A stretch of 64,000 nucleotides of DNA from assembly GCA_048270225.1 (NCBI GenBank), contig JBLWTG010000007.1, forward strand, positions 124,001 through 188,000. The letters run 5' to 3'. Source of the stretch: Allopusillimonas sp048270225. GTDB lineage: Bacteria; Pseudomonadota; Gammaproteobacteria; Burkholderiales; Burkholderiaceae_B. Shown piece by piece: positions 51,924 to 61,010 of this stretch; the stretch's first letter is position 1, and every line of letters starts with the position of its first letter. The notes under the pieces are model-generated. The model searched no databases and had not been told where the DNA came from. It saw nothing but the letters and a program-made list of their open reading frames with translations. The translations under genes and the position numbers were made by a program.

Positions 51924-53252
51924 ATGACAGACACACTGCTTTCGCAATCCGGCCAGCAAGCCCTATTCAGGAAGATTAGTTGGCGGCTACTCCCGTTCCT
52001 CACCCTGTGTTACGTATTTGCCTACCTGGACAGAATAAATATTGGATTCGCCAAGATTCAGATGCAGGCGGACGTCGGCTTGAGCGATGCTGCCTACGGG
52101 TTAGGAGCGGGGATATTCTTCCTGAGCTACATGCTTTTCGAAATTCCCAGCAACCTGCTTCTCCCACGGCTAGGCGCTCGCCGCACCTTCAGCCGCATCA
52201 TGATCCTATGGGGCCTTACTTCGGCATCGATGCTCTTCGTAACCAGCCCCAACCAGTTTTATGCGCTGCGGTTACTGCTGGGTGTATTCGAAGCCGGCTT
52301 CGCACCGGGACTGATTTTCTATATGACTTATTGGTATCCTGAAAACCGGATGGCCAGGGCAATCACGATCATTATGCTGTGTGGTCCGATCGGCGGCATT
52401 GTTGGCGCTCCGCTGTCCACTGGCTTGATGACCGCGCTGGATGCAGTCGGTGGCTTGTCGGGATGGCAATGGATGTTTCTTTGCGAAGGGCTGCCGTGTA
52501 TCGTTCTCGGCCTCATTGCCTTGCGCCTGATTGTTGATCGCCCTGCAGACGCCAAATGGCTGAGCAACGACGAAAAAAACTATCTTGCAGCCCAACTGCA
52601 ACGCAGTAGCAACGGCGATTCCCGTAAGCACCATTCCTTCAAGCAGGTCATCAGCGATCCGCGCGTTCTGTTGCTGGGTATAGCCTACTTCTGCATTATC
52701 TGTGGACACTACACCGTCAGTTTTTGGCTGCCAACGATGCTGAAGAATGCTGGAGTAACGAGCACCATGCAAATCGGCCTCTATGCCGCCATTCCCTATG
52801 TCTTTGCGATATTCGCAATGCTTTGGTGGGCACGCCGCTCCGACCGACTAGGAGAGCGGCGCTGGCATAGTGCTTCGATGCTGGCGTTGGCCGCCGTCAC
52901 ACTCTTGATTGCGGCGCTCAATGGGTCAAGTCTCGTCATCACACTTGTCAGTATTACCGTTGCCACTGCAGCCTTATGGGCTGCCTACACCGTATTCTGG
53001 GCAATGCCGTCGGACTACATGAAAGGAGACTCTGCAGCCGGTGGAATCGCTCTCATCAACACGATCGGGGCGTTCGGAGGATTCTTCAGCCCCACGCTCA
53101 TCGGCTACGTCAAAACGCTCACGGGAACCATGGAATCTGGTCTGCTTGCCATGGTTGGGGTGTTGACTATCGGACTCGTTCTGATCCTGGTAAACCGCCT
53201 GCCCTCCCCCATTCGTAAGGAAAACCTGCCCGTCGAGCTTCGCTCATCATGA
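51924..53252 (+). CDS. MFS transporter, ACS family, close paralogue of the one at 35070
   Basis: The ATG at 51924 with GGAG eight bases upstream gives 442 residues. Helices and motifs match the 35070 protein almost residue for residue over long stretches (LCYVFAYLDRINIGFAK, LGARRTFSRIMILWGLTSAS, GHYTVSFWLPT). A recent duplication or acquisition of a similar carrier is likely; substrates are probably related. It is divergent from M81 copy 2 and followed after 90 bp by a GntR gene. Confidence 0.92.
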   Translation: MTDTLLSQSGQQALFRKISWRLLPFLTLCYVFAYLDRINIGFAKIQMQADVGLSDAAYGLGAGIFFLSYMLFEIPSNLLLPRLGARRTFSRIMILWGLTSASMLFVTSPNQFYALRLLLGVFEAGFAPGLIFYMTYWYPENRMARAITIIMLCGPIGGIVGAPLSTGLMTALDAVGGLSGWQWMFLCEGLPCIVLGLIALRLIVDRPADAKWLSNDEKNYLAAQLQRSSNGDSRKHHSFKQVISDPRVLLLGIAYFCIICGHYTVSFWLPTMLKNAGVTSTMQIGLYAAIPYVFAIFAMLWWARRSDRLGERRWHSASMLALAAVTLLIAALNGSSLVITLVSITVATAALWAAYTVFWAMPSDYMKGDSAAGGIALINTIGAFGGFFSPTLIGYVKTLTGTMESGLLAMVGVLTIGLVLILVNRLPSPIRKENLPVELRSS

Positions 53253-53278
53253 CGATGCGTGGCCTATGGCAACGTAAT

Positions 53279-53302
53279 AAATCTGAAATCCACTACAGAT
53301 TT
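53279..53302. promoter_or_regulatory. Inverted repeat before the GntR gene (AAATCTG-N10-CAGATTT)
   Basis: Perfect 7-bp arms lie 41 bp upstream of the gntR start and 26 bp after the MFS stop. Without a T-run it is more likely an operator, perhaps autoregulatory, than a terminator. Confidence 0.4.
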
Positions 53303-53342
53303 CCTTAGAATAAAGCTTCGGGTGAACTAAGGAGATTCCGCG

Positions 53343-54041
53343 TTGAAACGAAATACACCTTCCTTTAAGGAAGATGATGCCGCCAAAGATCAGTTTCAAA
53401 CTGATATCGCATTCTCGTGCATCGAGCAGATGATCGTCACCCGCCATCTGCCTCCAGGCGACGTTGTATCCGAAATGCAATTGGCCGATCAACTCCAAAT
53501 GGGGCGGACGCCCGTCCGCGAGGCGCTTCAACGTCTGCGCCAATTGGGATTTGTCGAAATGCGTCCGCGTCGTGGAACCCTGATCTGCAGCATAGACGTC
53601 CGACAACAACTGGAACTGCTCGAAGTGCGTCGTCCGCTTGAGGCATTAGTCGTCAGATGCGCCTGCGCCCGGGCAAGCGCGGATGAGCGCAGCGAATTAA
53701 AGAATTTGGCAAAGCGGTTCCTCGAAGCAGCCAGAAAGAAGAATGTGGAGAACTATTTCGAGATCAACCGCACCATTCACCAAGCGCAGGTCCTCGCTGC
53801 ACATAACGCTATGCTGACCAGTACGATGCTGCCGATCCACGCTCAATCGCGACGTTTCTGGTATCAGACAATTCAGGAAGCCAATGCCTTTCTGGATGCT
53901 GCAAAATTGCATGCGAGCGTGCTCGACGGCATCGCCGCGAACGTTCCGGGCGACGCAGTCAAGGCCTCTGATGAGCTCATGGGTTTGCTCGATCGCCTGA
54001 CCAGGGCGGCACTCGACGCGTTCTCAACTCATAGTCGCTGA
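53343..54041 (+). CDS. GntR-family regulator, FCD subgroup (TTG start)
   Basis: 232 residues from a TTG at 53343, eight bases after AAGGAG; the next ATG would delete part of the HTH. HTH at about 18-85 (IEQMIVTRHLPPGDVVSEMQLAD, MGRTPVREALQRLRQLGFVEM) and helical FCD domain. It is closely similar to the GntR at 55735, especially in the recognition helix. It probably regulates the MFS/M81 divergon and is a candidate reader of the shared element. Confidence 0.9.
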   Translation: MKRNTPSFKEDDAAKDQFQTDIAFSCIEQMIVTRHLPPGDVVSEMQLADQLQMGRTPVREALQRLRQLGFVEMRPRRGTLICSIDVRQQLELLEVRRPLEALVVRCACARASADERSELKNLAKRFLEAARKKNVENYFEINRTIHQAQVLAAHNAMLTSTMLPIHAQSRRFWYQTIQEANAFLDAAKLHASVLDGIAANVPGDAVKASDELMGLLDRLTRAALDAFSTHSR

Positions 54042-54044
54042 GCC

Positions 54045-55673
54045 CTATGAAGGGCAGAATGTTTCGGACGCCTGATTCCGCCAGGCTGCATACTGCTCTC
54101 GCAGCTGACGTCGTGCAATTTTGCCTACCGCGGTATGTGGAATGCTGGGAACAGCAATAAACGCCTCAGGCAGCTGCCACTTGGAAAATCGGCCAAGCAG
54201 GTGGGACCGCAATGCCGCGTCCCTCACCTCGACACCTTTCGCGAAAACGACCAAAGCAAGCGGACGCTCACCCCATTTTTCGTGTGGAACGGCGATTACT
54301 GTGCACTCAAGGACCTCCGGCAGTTCCAGGATTGCGTCTTCCATGTCGTGCGGAGCGATCCATTCCCCACCAGATTTGATCATGTCTTCTTTTCGCTCGA
54401 GCACGTGTAGACTACCGCTCGGATCGATATGACCGATATCGCCGGTGCGTAGCCATCCGTCTTCCGTCCACCGGTCCGACAAATCGAGTTCATGGTATTG
54501 ATCGGCCACACAGGCACCGCGTACCTGCACTTCGCCGATTGAAAATCCATCGTGCGGCAACACCGCAGTCTCAGCCATAATCCGCACTTCGACGACGGCC
54601 ATAGGCTTGCCCTGATTCAGACGCCAGTCACTTTCGCCAGCACCATCCGCCTGTGTGTGTTTGGGTCGCGGCCTGCTAACTGTGATGACGCTCGCCGTTT
54701 CCGTCATTCCCCATCCCTGACGCAACGTGATGCCAAAGCGCTCCAGACGATCAAAAAGTTGTTTTGGAGGAGCAGCACCTCCTGTAATGATGACCATGGG
54801 AACAAGCTCAGCGGGCGCTCGCGCCGTTTCCTCAAGGCAGCACACGAGCTCATGCCACACTGTTGGAACGCCAGCCGAGAACGTGACTCGCTCGACCTGC
54901 ATCAGCTCCAACAAGCTATGCGGGTCCACCTTGGGGCCAGGCAATACCAGCTTTGCCCCCGTGAGCGCCGCAGCGAAGGGAAGCCCCCAACCGTTGCCGT
55001 GAAACATGGGGACCACTGCCAGAATCGTATCGTCTCGGCCTATGCCGTAACCGTCTACCATGGCTTGCGACAGCGCGTGCATCACCAGGCCACGGTGAGA
55101 ATACAACACTCCTTTCGGGCGCCCGGTGGAGCCGCCGGTATAACAGAGGGTGGCCGGGGCGTTTTCCTCAAGCTCGGGCAGCTTCACGTCGGATAGAACA
55201 GGCTGACCCAGCCAATCCTCATAAGTAGGAAAACCGCAAGGATCCATGTTCCCGTCATATTGGTGAACAAGAATCTTCTTGACCGTTTTGAGTCGTGGCA
55301 ATATCTCAAGAACCTGAGATAACAGTACATCGTCTACGATTAATATCTTATCGCGCGCATGGTTGATAATGAAGACAAGATCGTCATGGGACAGACGGTG
55401 GTTGATGGTATGCAATATGCCACCGGCAGCGGGCACACCAAAGTATGCTTCCAGGTGAACGTGATGATTCCACATCAAGGTTCCGACTGTCTCGCCTGGC
55501 TGTAGGTTTTCAGTTGCAAGCCTTATAGCCAGCCGGCGGCTGCGCGCCACAATGTCTGCGTAGCTGTGCCTGCGTAAATTTCCGTTGAGCATCCTGGTGA
55601 TGACTTCTGTCGCGCCGTACATGCTCTCTGCGCGGCCACTCAGCCAGTTGAGTGTCAAAGGAAAGTGCATCAT
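54045..55673 (-). CDS. Acyl-CoA ligase, AMP-forming (ANL superfamily)
   Basis: 542 residues with A3 motif YTGGSTGRPKGVLYSH, A5 region GWGMTETASV, A7-A8 RTGDIGHIDPSGSLHVLERKEDMIKSGGEWI and a C-terminal lysine region (AVGKIARRQLREQY). Fits medium/long-chain or fatty-acyl-type ligases; it activates a carboxylic acid via an acyl-AMP. GGAG precedes the start. It is convergent with the GntR at 53343 (3 bp apart) and in the same direction as the GntR at 55735, 61 bp away, so it may be cotranscribed with that regulator. Confidence 0.9.
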   Translation of the reverse strand: MMHFPLTLNWLSGRAESMYGATEVITRMLNGNLRRHSYADIVARSRRLAIRLATENLQPGETVGTLMWNHHVHLEAYFGVPAAGGILHTINHRLSHDDLVFIINHARDKILIVDDVLLSQVLEILPRLKTVKKILVHQYDGNMDPCGFPTYEDWLGQPVLSDVKLPELEENAPATLCYTGGSTGRPKGVLYSHRGLVMHALSQAMVDGYGIGRDDTILAVVPMFHGNGWGLPFAAALTGAKLVLPGPKVDPHSLLELMQVERVTFSAGVPTVWHELVCCLEETARAPAELVPMVIITGGAAPPKQLFDRLERFGITLRQGWGMTETASVITVSRPRPKHTQADGAGESDWRLNQGKPMAVVEVRIMAETAVLPHDGFSIGEVQVRGACVADQYHELDLSDRWTEDGWLRTGDIGHIDPSGSLHVLERKEDMIKSGGEWIAPHDMEDAILELPEVLECTVIAVPHEKWGERPLALVVFAKGVEVRDAALRSHLLGRFSKWQLPEAFIAVPSIPHTAVGKIARRQLREQYAAWRNQASETFCPS

Positions 55674-55734
55674 GAGTTGTCTCCATTATCTCGGCCGCAT
55701 CGGGACCAACTAGTCAATTTTGTGCTGCTCAATA

Positions 55735-56403
55735 TCACTGACGGTCGTATGGCGCAATGGTGGAACGGCAGAATTGTTCGAGATAATCTACGAGGCGCTC
55801 GGCATTCTGCACTGCTGCCTTTTCGTCCCCTACAGAAATGCTACGCATCAAATCAGCATGGGCCGCCCCCGCCGCGAGAAGGTCACCACAACGTTCGTAA
55901 TGTGCATACCAAAACCGTCGTGAACGGGCATGAACCAGGGACATAACGCTCTGTATAAGCTCGTTTCCCGAAGCTTCTTCTACAGCGGCATGGTTACGAC
56001 TCGTCGCCTGAAGAAACTCATCTCCATCACCTGACTTGGCGTTTTCTTCGATAGCCAACGCTAAATCGAGCATGGCTGCACGTTGGCTCGAGTTAGCGCG
56101 AACCGCGGCACGGCTCGCTACCAACTTTTCAAGCGGGCGGCGTATCTCCAAGACTTGTAGCTGCATAGCGATGGTGACGTCCACCACCATGATGCCGCGC
56201 CGGGGAAGAACCGTTACCAGCCCCACCTGCGCTAGTTTCTGTAGTGCTTCCCGCACGGGCGTTCGGCCTAAATCGATCTGACGGGCCAACTCTGTTTCCG
56301 AAAGAATGCTGCCCCCGGCAATACGTCCGCGGATGATCATGTCTTCCAGCGCCTCGTAGGCAACATCTTTTAGCGGTTTTTCATGAGTAGCGTATGAGGT
56401 CAT
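55735..56403 (-). CDS. GntR-family regulator, FCD subgroup, divergent from the TRAP operon
   Basis: The ATG at 56403 is chosen over a TTG three codons upstream; 222 residues. HTH at about 10-75 (YEALEDMIIRGRIAGGSILSETELA, LGRTPVREALQKLAQVGL) and FCD domain with SRNHAAVEEASGN and HADLMRSISV. Diverges from the TRAP operon across 279 bp containing TGATATATCA-type dyads. Most likely represses the TRAP operon and responds to its substrate. Confidence 0.9.
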   Translation of the reverse strand: MTSYATHEKPLKDVAYEALEDMIIRGRIAGGSILSETELARQIDLGRTPVREALQKLAQVGLVTVLPRRGIMVVDVTIAMQLQVLEIRRPLEKLVASRAAVRANSSQRAAMLDLALAIEENAKSGDGDEFLQATSRNHAAVEEASGNELIQSVMSLVHARSRRFWYAHYERCGDLLAAGAAHADLMRSISVGDEKAAVQNAERLVDYLEQFCRSTIAPYDRQ

Positions 56404-56455
56404 AAGTGCCAAGAAAACTTCTATAAAAATTAGGTTAAACGCGTAAAGCAGCTCA

Positions 56456-56479
56456 TTAATATATCACTTGATCTTCAAG
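56456..56479. promoter_or_regulatory. Weak copy D of the shared element
   Basis: TTAATATATCACTTGATCTTCAAG keeps the ATATCA-N-TTG core and the TCAA four bases later, as in copies A-C, but lacks the initial CTGAC. It lies 53 bp upstream of the GntR start. Confidence 0.35.
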
Positions 56480-56566
56480 CCGAATTATTTAATCACTGTA
56501 TAGAGCTGATACAAAACTAGTGATAACCCGCATTATAAGCTCAGCAAGCATATCGTATCATCAGAG

Positions 56567-56600
56567 CTGATATATCATTCGTTTCCGATTGATGTATCAA
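56567..56600. promoter_or_regulatory. Tandem dyads CTGATATATCAT and TTGATGTATCAA at the TRAP promoter
   Basis: Two 12-bp near-palindromes sharing TGAtrTATCA lie 22 bp apart (56567-56578 and 56589-56600), about two helical turns, 83-116 bp upstream of the TRAP binding-protein start. This is a typical GntR/FCD operator layout. Confidence 0.55.
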
Positions 56601-56682
56601 TGTGCAGGGACCATTAGAAGTCATCACTAACCCACCAATTCAGACAGTAAGGCATGTGACCGAACTGCTCGAGGAGATCTTA

Positions 56683-57711
56683 ATGAAGTTGTTTTCACGA
56701 AGTATTTACGGCGCGCTTGCCATTGCTATTGCTGCCGCTGCGCCGACCCAGGCAGTTGCAGATAAGCCGCAGAGTTGGCGTGTCCAAAGCCTCTGGCAGT
56801 CCGGTACTGTTACCCAGCAAGCGTTCGAACGCTGGGCAAAAAGCGTAGCGGAGAGAACAGACGGCAAGATCAAAGTAACGGCCCTGCCGACTGGTGCTGT
56901 AGTGGGTCCAAATGAAACCTTCGATGCAGTCGCTAGAGGCATCCTAAATGGGCAGCATTCGGCCGTTGTGTACTGGAGTGGAAAAAATCCTGCATTTGCC
57001 GTCCTCGGTGACTTGAATGCTGCTTACGATGACCCCAAGCTGGCCTATGAATATTTTTATGAGCACGGCGGGCTAGAGCTGTTGCGCGAAGCATACAAGC
57101 CCTACGGTCTATATCCCATTGGAGCGGTATGGTGGGGCGCAGAGTCTCTGCCTACGACTCGGAAGGTGTCTTCGCCCGAAGAATTGGCTGGCCTGAAAAT
57201 CCGCCTTCCACAAGGCATGTCGTCGGACTTGTTTGCCCGATTTGGGGCTGTTCCTATCAACTTGCCTGGCTCCGAGGTTTTTAGTGCGCTCGATAGCGGC
57301 ACGATTGAATCGACCGATTGGGGCACATTAAGCATGAATGATGAGCTGGGTTTTCACGATATCGCCAAATTTGAGATCTATCCAGGCATCCACTCCACGC
57401 CTACGGGGGATATTTCAATTCCGCTGAAAGTATGGAACAAACTCGATGTCGATACGCAAAAAATCTTGGAGCAATCGGTAAAGGATTTTGCTGCAGACCT
57501 CTTGACTACGATCCAAAAGGCCGATGCAAAGGTCGCGCAGAAGCTTAAGGCTAGCGGCGTGGAGCTCGTTGACTGGAGCGTAGAAGATCGCAGGAAATTC
57601 CGCACGGCCGCCGTCGATATCTGGCATAAGTATGGCGAGCAGAATGACCTGTCGCACCGCGCCGTGGAAGGGCAAATCAAGTTCCTTCGCGACAAGGGTT
57701 TGATCGACTGA
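56683..57711 (+). CDS. TRAP transporter periplasmic binding protein (DctP family)
   Basis: The ATG at 56683, after GAGGAG, gives 342 residues; a longer frame is rejected. Sec signal ends at AVADK. The TRAP helix with the carboxylate-binding Arg is in LAGLKIRLPQGMSSDLF, followed by INLPGSEVFSALDSGTIESTDWG, a pattern of the TakP-like branch that binds 2-oxo or hydroxy acids. It feeds the DctQ/DctM pair downstream; a stem-loop follows in the intergenic space. Confidence 0.92.
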   Translation: MKLFSRSIYGALAIAIAAAAPTQAVADKPQSWRVQSLWQSGTVTQQAFERWAKSVAERTDGKIKVTALPTGAVVGPNETFDAVARGILNGQHSAVVYWSGKNPAFAVLGDLNAAYDDPKLAYEYFYEHGGLELLREAYKPYGLYPIGAVWWGAESLPTTRKVSSPEELAGLKIRLPQGMSSDLFARFGAVPINLPGSEVFSALDSGTIESTDWGTLSMNDELGFHDIAKFEIYPGIHSTPTGDISIPLKVWNKLDVDTQKILEQSVKDFAADLLTTIQKADAKVAQKLKASGVELVDWSVEDRRKFRTAAVDIWHKYGEQNDLSHRAVEGQIKFLRDKGLID

Positions 57712-57727
57712 TCTAGCCTGCCAACCA

Positions 57728-57756
57728 AGCGGCGACCTTACCCTGAGAGCGCCGCT
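57728..57756 (+). repeat. Stem-loop between binding-protein and DctQ genes
   Basis: AGCGGCG and its complement CGCCGCT are separated by 15 bases in the 123-bp gap after the TRAP binding-protein gene. Such hairpins often protect the abundant upstream message or attenuate the membrane genes. Confidence 0.4.
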
Positions 57757-57834
57757 CACTCCTGCGCTCGTTGAACAAGCCTTGTCCCCTGTGAGCTTAG
57801 GCATGGACACTCGCGCACTCTGGAATAAGCAATT

Positions 57835-58320
57835 ATGCGATTCATAAGCGATCTAAACCAAAAAATCGGCGATTACGCAAGCGCTATTTATTTCGTGGTC
57901 TTCGTTGTCGTGATTTACGACGTGACGGTTCGATATATCTGGCATAAGCCCACAATTTGGGCGCTTGAGTTCGTCATCATGGTGGTAGGAATTCATTACG
58001 TAATTTCCGGCGCCCATGCGATCAAAAACAATGCTCACGTACGCATCGACGTCATCTACAACCTCCTGCCAGTACGCGTACAGCACTGGATGGATGTCAT
58101 GGCTCACCTTATGGCCATTATCTACCTGCTAATCATCGTTTATTACGGATTTCAGCAAGCACTCCCGGCAATTGAAATGGGAGAACGCTCAGGAGGCGGG
58201 TGGAATTCACTGGCCCCCACGTACATGAAAGTCGCGATTCCCGTGGGTGCAGCATTGATGGTCCTTCAAAGCCTAGTGTCCCTAATCGATTCCATAAAGG
58301 TTATTTCTAATGAGCACTGA
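57835..58320 (+). CDS. TRAP transporter small permease (DctQ family)
   Basis: 161 residues with four predicted transmembrane helices, the central W-x-x-E region (IWALEFVIMVVGIHYV) and the conserved HVRIDVIYNLLP segment. It forms the membrane complex with DctM. Its end overlaps the dctM start by 11 bp, indicating translational coupling. Confidence 0.9.
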   Translation: MRFISDLNQKIGDYASAIYFVVFVVVIYDVTVRYIWHKPTIWALEFVIMVVGIHYVISGAHAIKNNAHVRIDVIYNLLPVRVQHWMDVMAHLMAIIYLLIIVYYGFQQALPAIEMGERSGGGWNSLAPTYMKVAIPVGAALMVLQSLVSLIDSIKVISNEH

Positions 58321-59623
58321 ACTGGTTAGCTTAGCGACGGTGGCAATACTGTTGCTACTGCTGCTTACCGGCATTCCACTTGCATTCGCCACAGGGATGA
58401 CCGCCGTCACCCTCACTCTCTGGCTGTTCGGACCGGAGACGCTTTACTTCATTCCAAGTCGCATCTTCACCCTCATGAACAACTACGCATTGATTTCAGT
58501 GCCGCTGTTCGTCCTGATGGGATGCATTCTCGAGAAGGCAGGAGTGGTAGAACGACTGTTTTATGCCCTGCACATCTGGTCCGGGCGTTTGCGCGGTGGT
58601 TTGGCGGTCGGCTGCCTGTTCGCATCGACAATTCTAGCCGCCATGGTTGGTGTCATCGGAGCAGAGATCGTCGTCTTGGGAATGGTGTGTCTGCCAGCCA
58701 TGTTGGCGCGTGGCTATAACAAGAAGCTTGCCGTGGGCGTCATCTGTGCGGGAGGTTCACTAGGCACCATGTTGCCACCCAGTATTGTGCTGATCGTCTA
58801 CGGACTGGTGTCACAGAGTTCCATTGGAAGCCTGTTTGCCGCAGCGGTACTGCCTGGCTTTCTGCTCGTCGGACTCTATCTTGGGTACGTTCTCATACGT
58901 TGCTACATGAATCCGTCACTCGGCCCCTTGGCGCCGCCTGAAGAGCTCAACATGCCGATCGCCGAAAAGATCGCACTGGGTCGCGTACTTGTCTTGCCCT
59001 TGGCGTTAATTCTGTTGGTCCTGGGGTCTCTGTACAGCGGCATAGCCACACCCACCGAAACCGCAGCCGTCGGCGTGCTTGGTGCGCTGTTTGTGGCCGG
59101 CGTCAACGGCAAATTGAGCGTGGACACGATATGGAGTTCGCTTCGACGTACTGGAAGCACCGTTGCGATGCTGACCTGGATATTCTTCGGAGCGTCCGCC
59201 CTGGTATCTGTCTACACGCTGGCGGGCGGCACGGCGTTTCTCCAGGACTTCATCACTGGTTTGCCTATTCCTCCCTTGGCCACTGTTGCGCTGATGATGC
59301 TCATCCTCATGATTCTAGGTTGCTTCATTGACTGGATAGGGATTGTACTGCTCACCATGCCCATCTTCGTGCCGGTGATCAAGGCTTTGGGCTTGGACCC
59401 TCTCTGGTTCGGCATCTTATTCTGCATGAATATGCAGATTTCCTATCTGGCCCCTCCGTTCGCTCCCGCAGCGTTTTACCTCAAGGCGGTCGCACCACCC
59501 GAGATTAGTCTCCTCGACATATTCAAAGGCGTCGCACCCTTCATCGGCCTTCAGATCCTTGGGTTGCTGCTGGTTATGTTCTTCCCACAAATTGCGCTGT
59601 GGCTGCCAGGCTTTATGAAGTAG
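58310..59623 (+). CDS. TRAP transporter large permease (DctM family)
   Basis: 437 residues with about 12 helices and typical motifs GIPLAFATGMTAV, CAGGSLGTMLPPSIVLIVYG and TPTETAAVGVLGAL. It is the sodium-driven transport subunit. Substrate specificity lies in the binding protein. Confidence 0.93.
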   Translation: MSTELVSLATVAILLLLLLTGIPLAFATGMTAVTLTLWLFGPETLYFIPSRIFTLMNNYALISVPLFVLMGCILEKAGVVERLFYALHIWSGRLRGGLAVGCLFASTILAAMVGVIGAEIVVLGMVCLPAMLARGYNKKLAVGVICAGGSLGTMLPPSIVLIVYGLVSQSSIGSLFAAAVLPGFLLVGLYLGYVLIRCYMNPSLGPLAPPEELNMPIAEKIALGRVLVLPLALILLVLGSLYSGIATPTETAAVGVLGALFVAGVNGKLSVDTIWSSLRRTGSTVAMLTWIFFGASALVSVYTLAGGTAFLQDFITGLPIPPLATVALMMLILMILGCFIDWIGIVLLTMPIFVPVIKALGLDPLWFGILFCMNMQISYLAPPFAPAAFYLKAVAPPEISLLDIFKGVAPFIGLQILGLLLVMFFPQIALWLPGFMK

Positions 59624-59657
59624 TAAGACTTTAGTTGCTCAAAAATTGGAGTGAGAA

Positions 59658-60989
59658 ATGATAGATAAACGTCCCGAATTTGCACTCGAGGCTGATGTAC
59701 TTGTAGTAGGCGGAGGCGCCGCAGGCGTGGCTGCAGCAGTGACTGCAGCCCGTCAGAACCTGAAGGTTATTCTGCTCGAACGCTATGGCTTCTGCGGTGG
59801 CGGTGCGGTCGCGGGATTATCGGGCACGATCTGCGGTCTGTTCGAGGCGCGGGAGGCTCCCCAAGCCCCCCCCGTGCGCCTGGTATACGGCTTTGCGGAC
59901 GAGTTCGTTCGCCGTATGCATTCCAGGGGTGGACTATCCGGTCCTACGCGCTACGGCAAGACATACACCCTGGTCCATGACCCTCTGGTTTGGCGCGAAG
60001 TAGGCGACGACCTCCTAGCCGACAGTGGAGTCCAGGTTTTGTATCACACTATTGTCAGCGATGTTCTGATGGATGGTGACGAGCGTGTGGCCGGCGTCGT
60101 GGCCTATAACAAACAGGGAAAACTGCGCGTCACAGCCAAAGTCACGGTCGATGCTAGCGGTGATGCAGACCTGACCGCGATGGCCGGCCTGGAGACCTAT
60201 CGCAGCCTGAATGGAGTGATCCAGAACCCCACCATGATATTTCGCATCAATGGCGTAGATGTGAAGCAGTTCCTGGACACATACGGTGACAACAGCGTTC
60301 TTCCCGGCCCGGTAGTCGAGATGATTCAGGAGGCAAATGCATCTGGAAGATATGTCCTGCCACGCCAGAAGATCTTCTTATTTCCCACGCCACGCCCCAA
60401 TCAGTTGCTTTGCAACTGCACGCGCATCCTGGGCGCAGATGGTCGAGATCTGGATCCCTTGGACGCCGTTGACCTCACAGAGGCGGAGATCCAGGGCAGA
60501 AAACAGGTGCGCGAGTATGAACGCTTCTTTCGTGAGTACTTGGTGGGATGCGAGAACGCTTATGTGAACGATACCGGTGTGCAGGTCGGCATCCGACAAA
60601 GTCGTCAGGCGATGGGTGTGACCACTCTTGCCAACAGCGACGTCACCAATGGCACCAAATTCAGATCCGGAATCGCGCGTTCGGCGTGGCCCATCGAGCA
60701 ACACGCAGGCGCAGTGCCGAAGCTGGAATGGCTGTTTAACGACTATTACGAAATTCCGTACGAGTGTTTCGTACCAGCCAGAGGAGAGTCGCTCCTGGTT
60801 GCGGGGCGGTGCTTATCCGCAGAGGCGGAAGCAATGGCCTCTGCGCGGGTTACGGCACAGTGCTTCTCGTATGGTCACGCTATCGGGCACGCAGCCGCGC
60901 TTTCGGCACTAGAGAACATACAGCCAAGAAACATCGATCCCGTTTCAGTGCGCGAGGCATTGAACCGAGATGGTGCGCAACTCAATTGA
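59658..60989 (+). CDS. FAD-dependent oxidoreductase (FAD_oxidored / succinate-dehydrogenase-like flavoprotein)
   Basis: 443 residues with the N-terminal dinucleotide motif VVGGGAAGVAAAVTAAR (16-32), GFCGGGAVAG, the acidic VDASGDADL segment and a C-terminal FAD-binding end (LLVAGRCLSAEAEAMASARV). SD GGAG precedes it and dctM ends 34 bp upstream. It would oxidise or desaturate the imported acid or its derivative. Members of this family are often paired with TRAP carriers; the exact reaction is unknown. Confidence 0.87.
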   Translation: MIDKRPEFALEADVLVVGGGAAGVAAAVTAARQNLKVILLERYGFCGGGAVAGLSGTICGLFEAREAPQAPPVRLVYGFADEFVRRMHSRGGLSGPTRYGKTYTLVHDPLVWREVGDDLLADSGVQVLYHTIVSDVLMDGDERVAGVVAYNKQGKLRVTAKVTVDASGDADLTAMAGLETYRSLNGVIQNPTMIFRINGVDVKQFLDTYGDNSVLPGPVVEMIQEANASGRYVLPRQKIFLFPTPRPNQLLCNCTRILGADGRDLDPLDAVDLTEAEIQGRKQVREYERFFREYLVGCENAYVNDTGVQVGIRQSRQAMGVTTLANSDVTNGTKFRSGIARSAWPIEQHAGAVPKLEWLFNDYYEIPYECFVPARGESLLVAGRCLSAEAEAMASARVTAQCFSYGHAIGHAAALSALENIQPRNIDPVSVREALNRDGAQLN

Positions 60990-61010
60990 ACTTGAATGGA
61001 GATTTATAGA

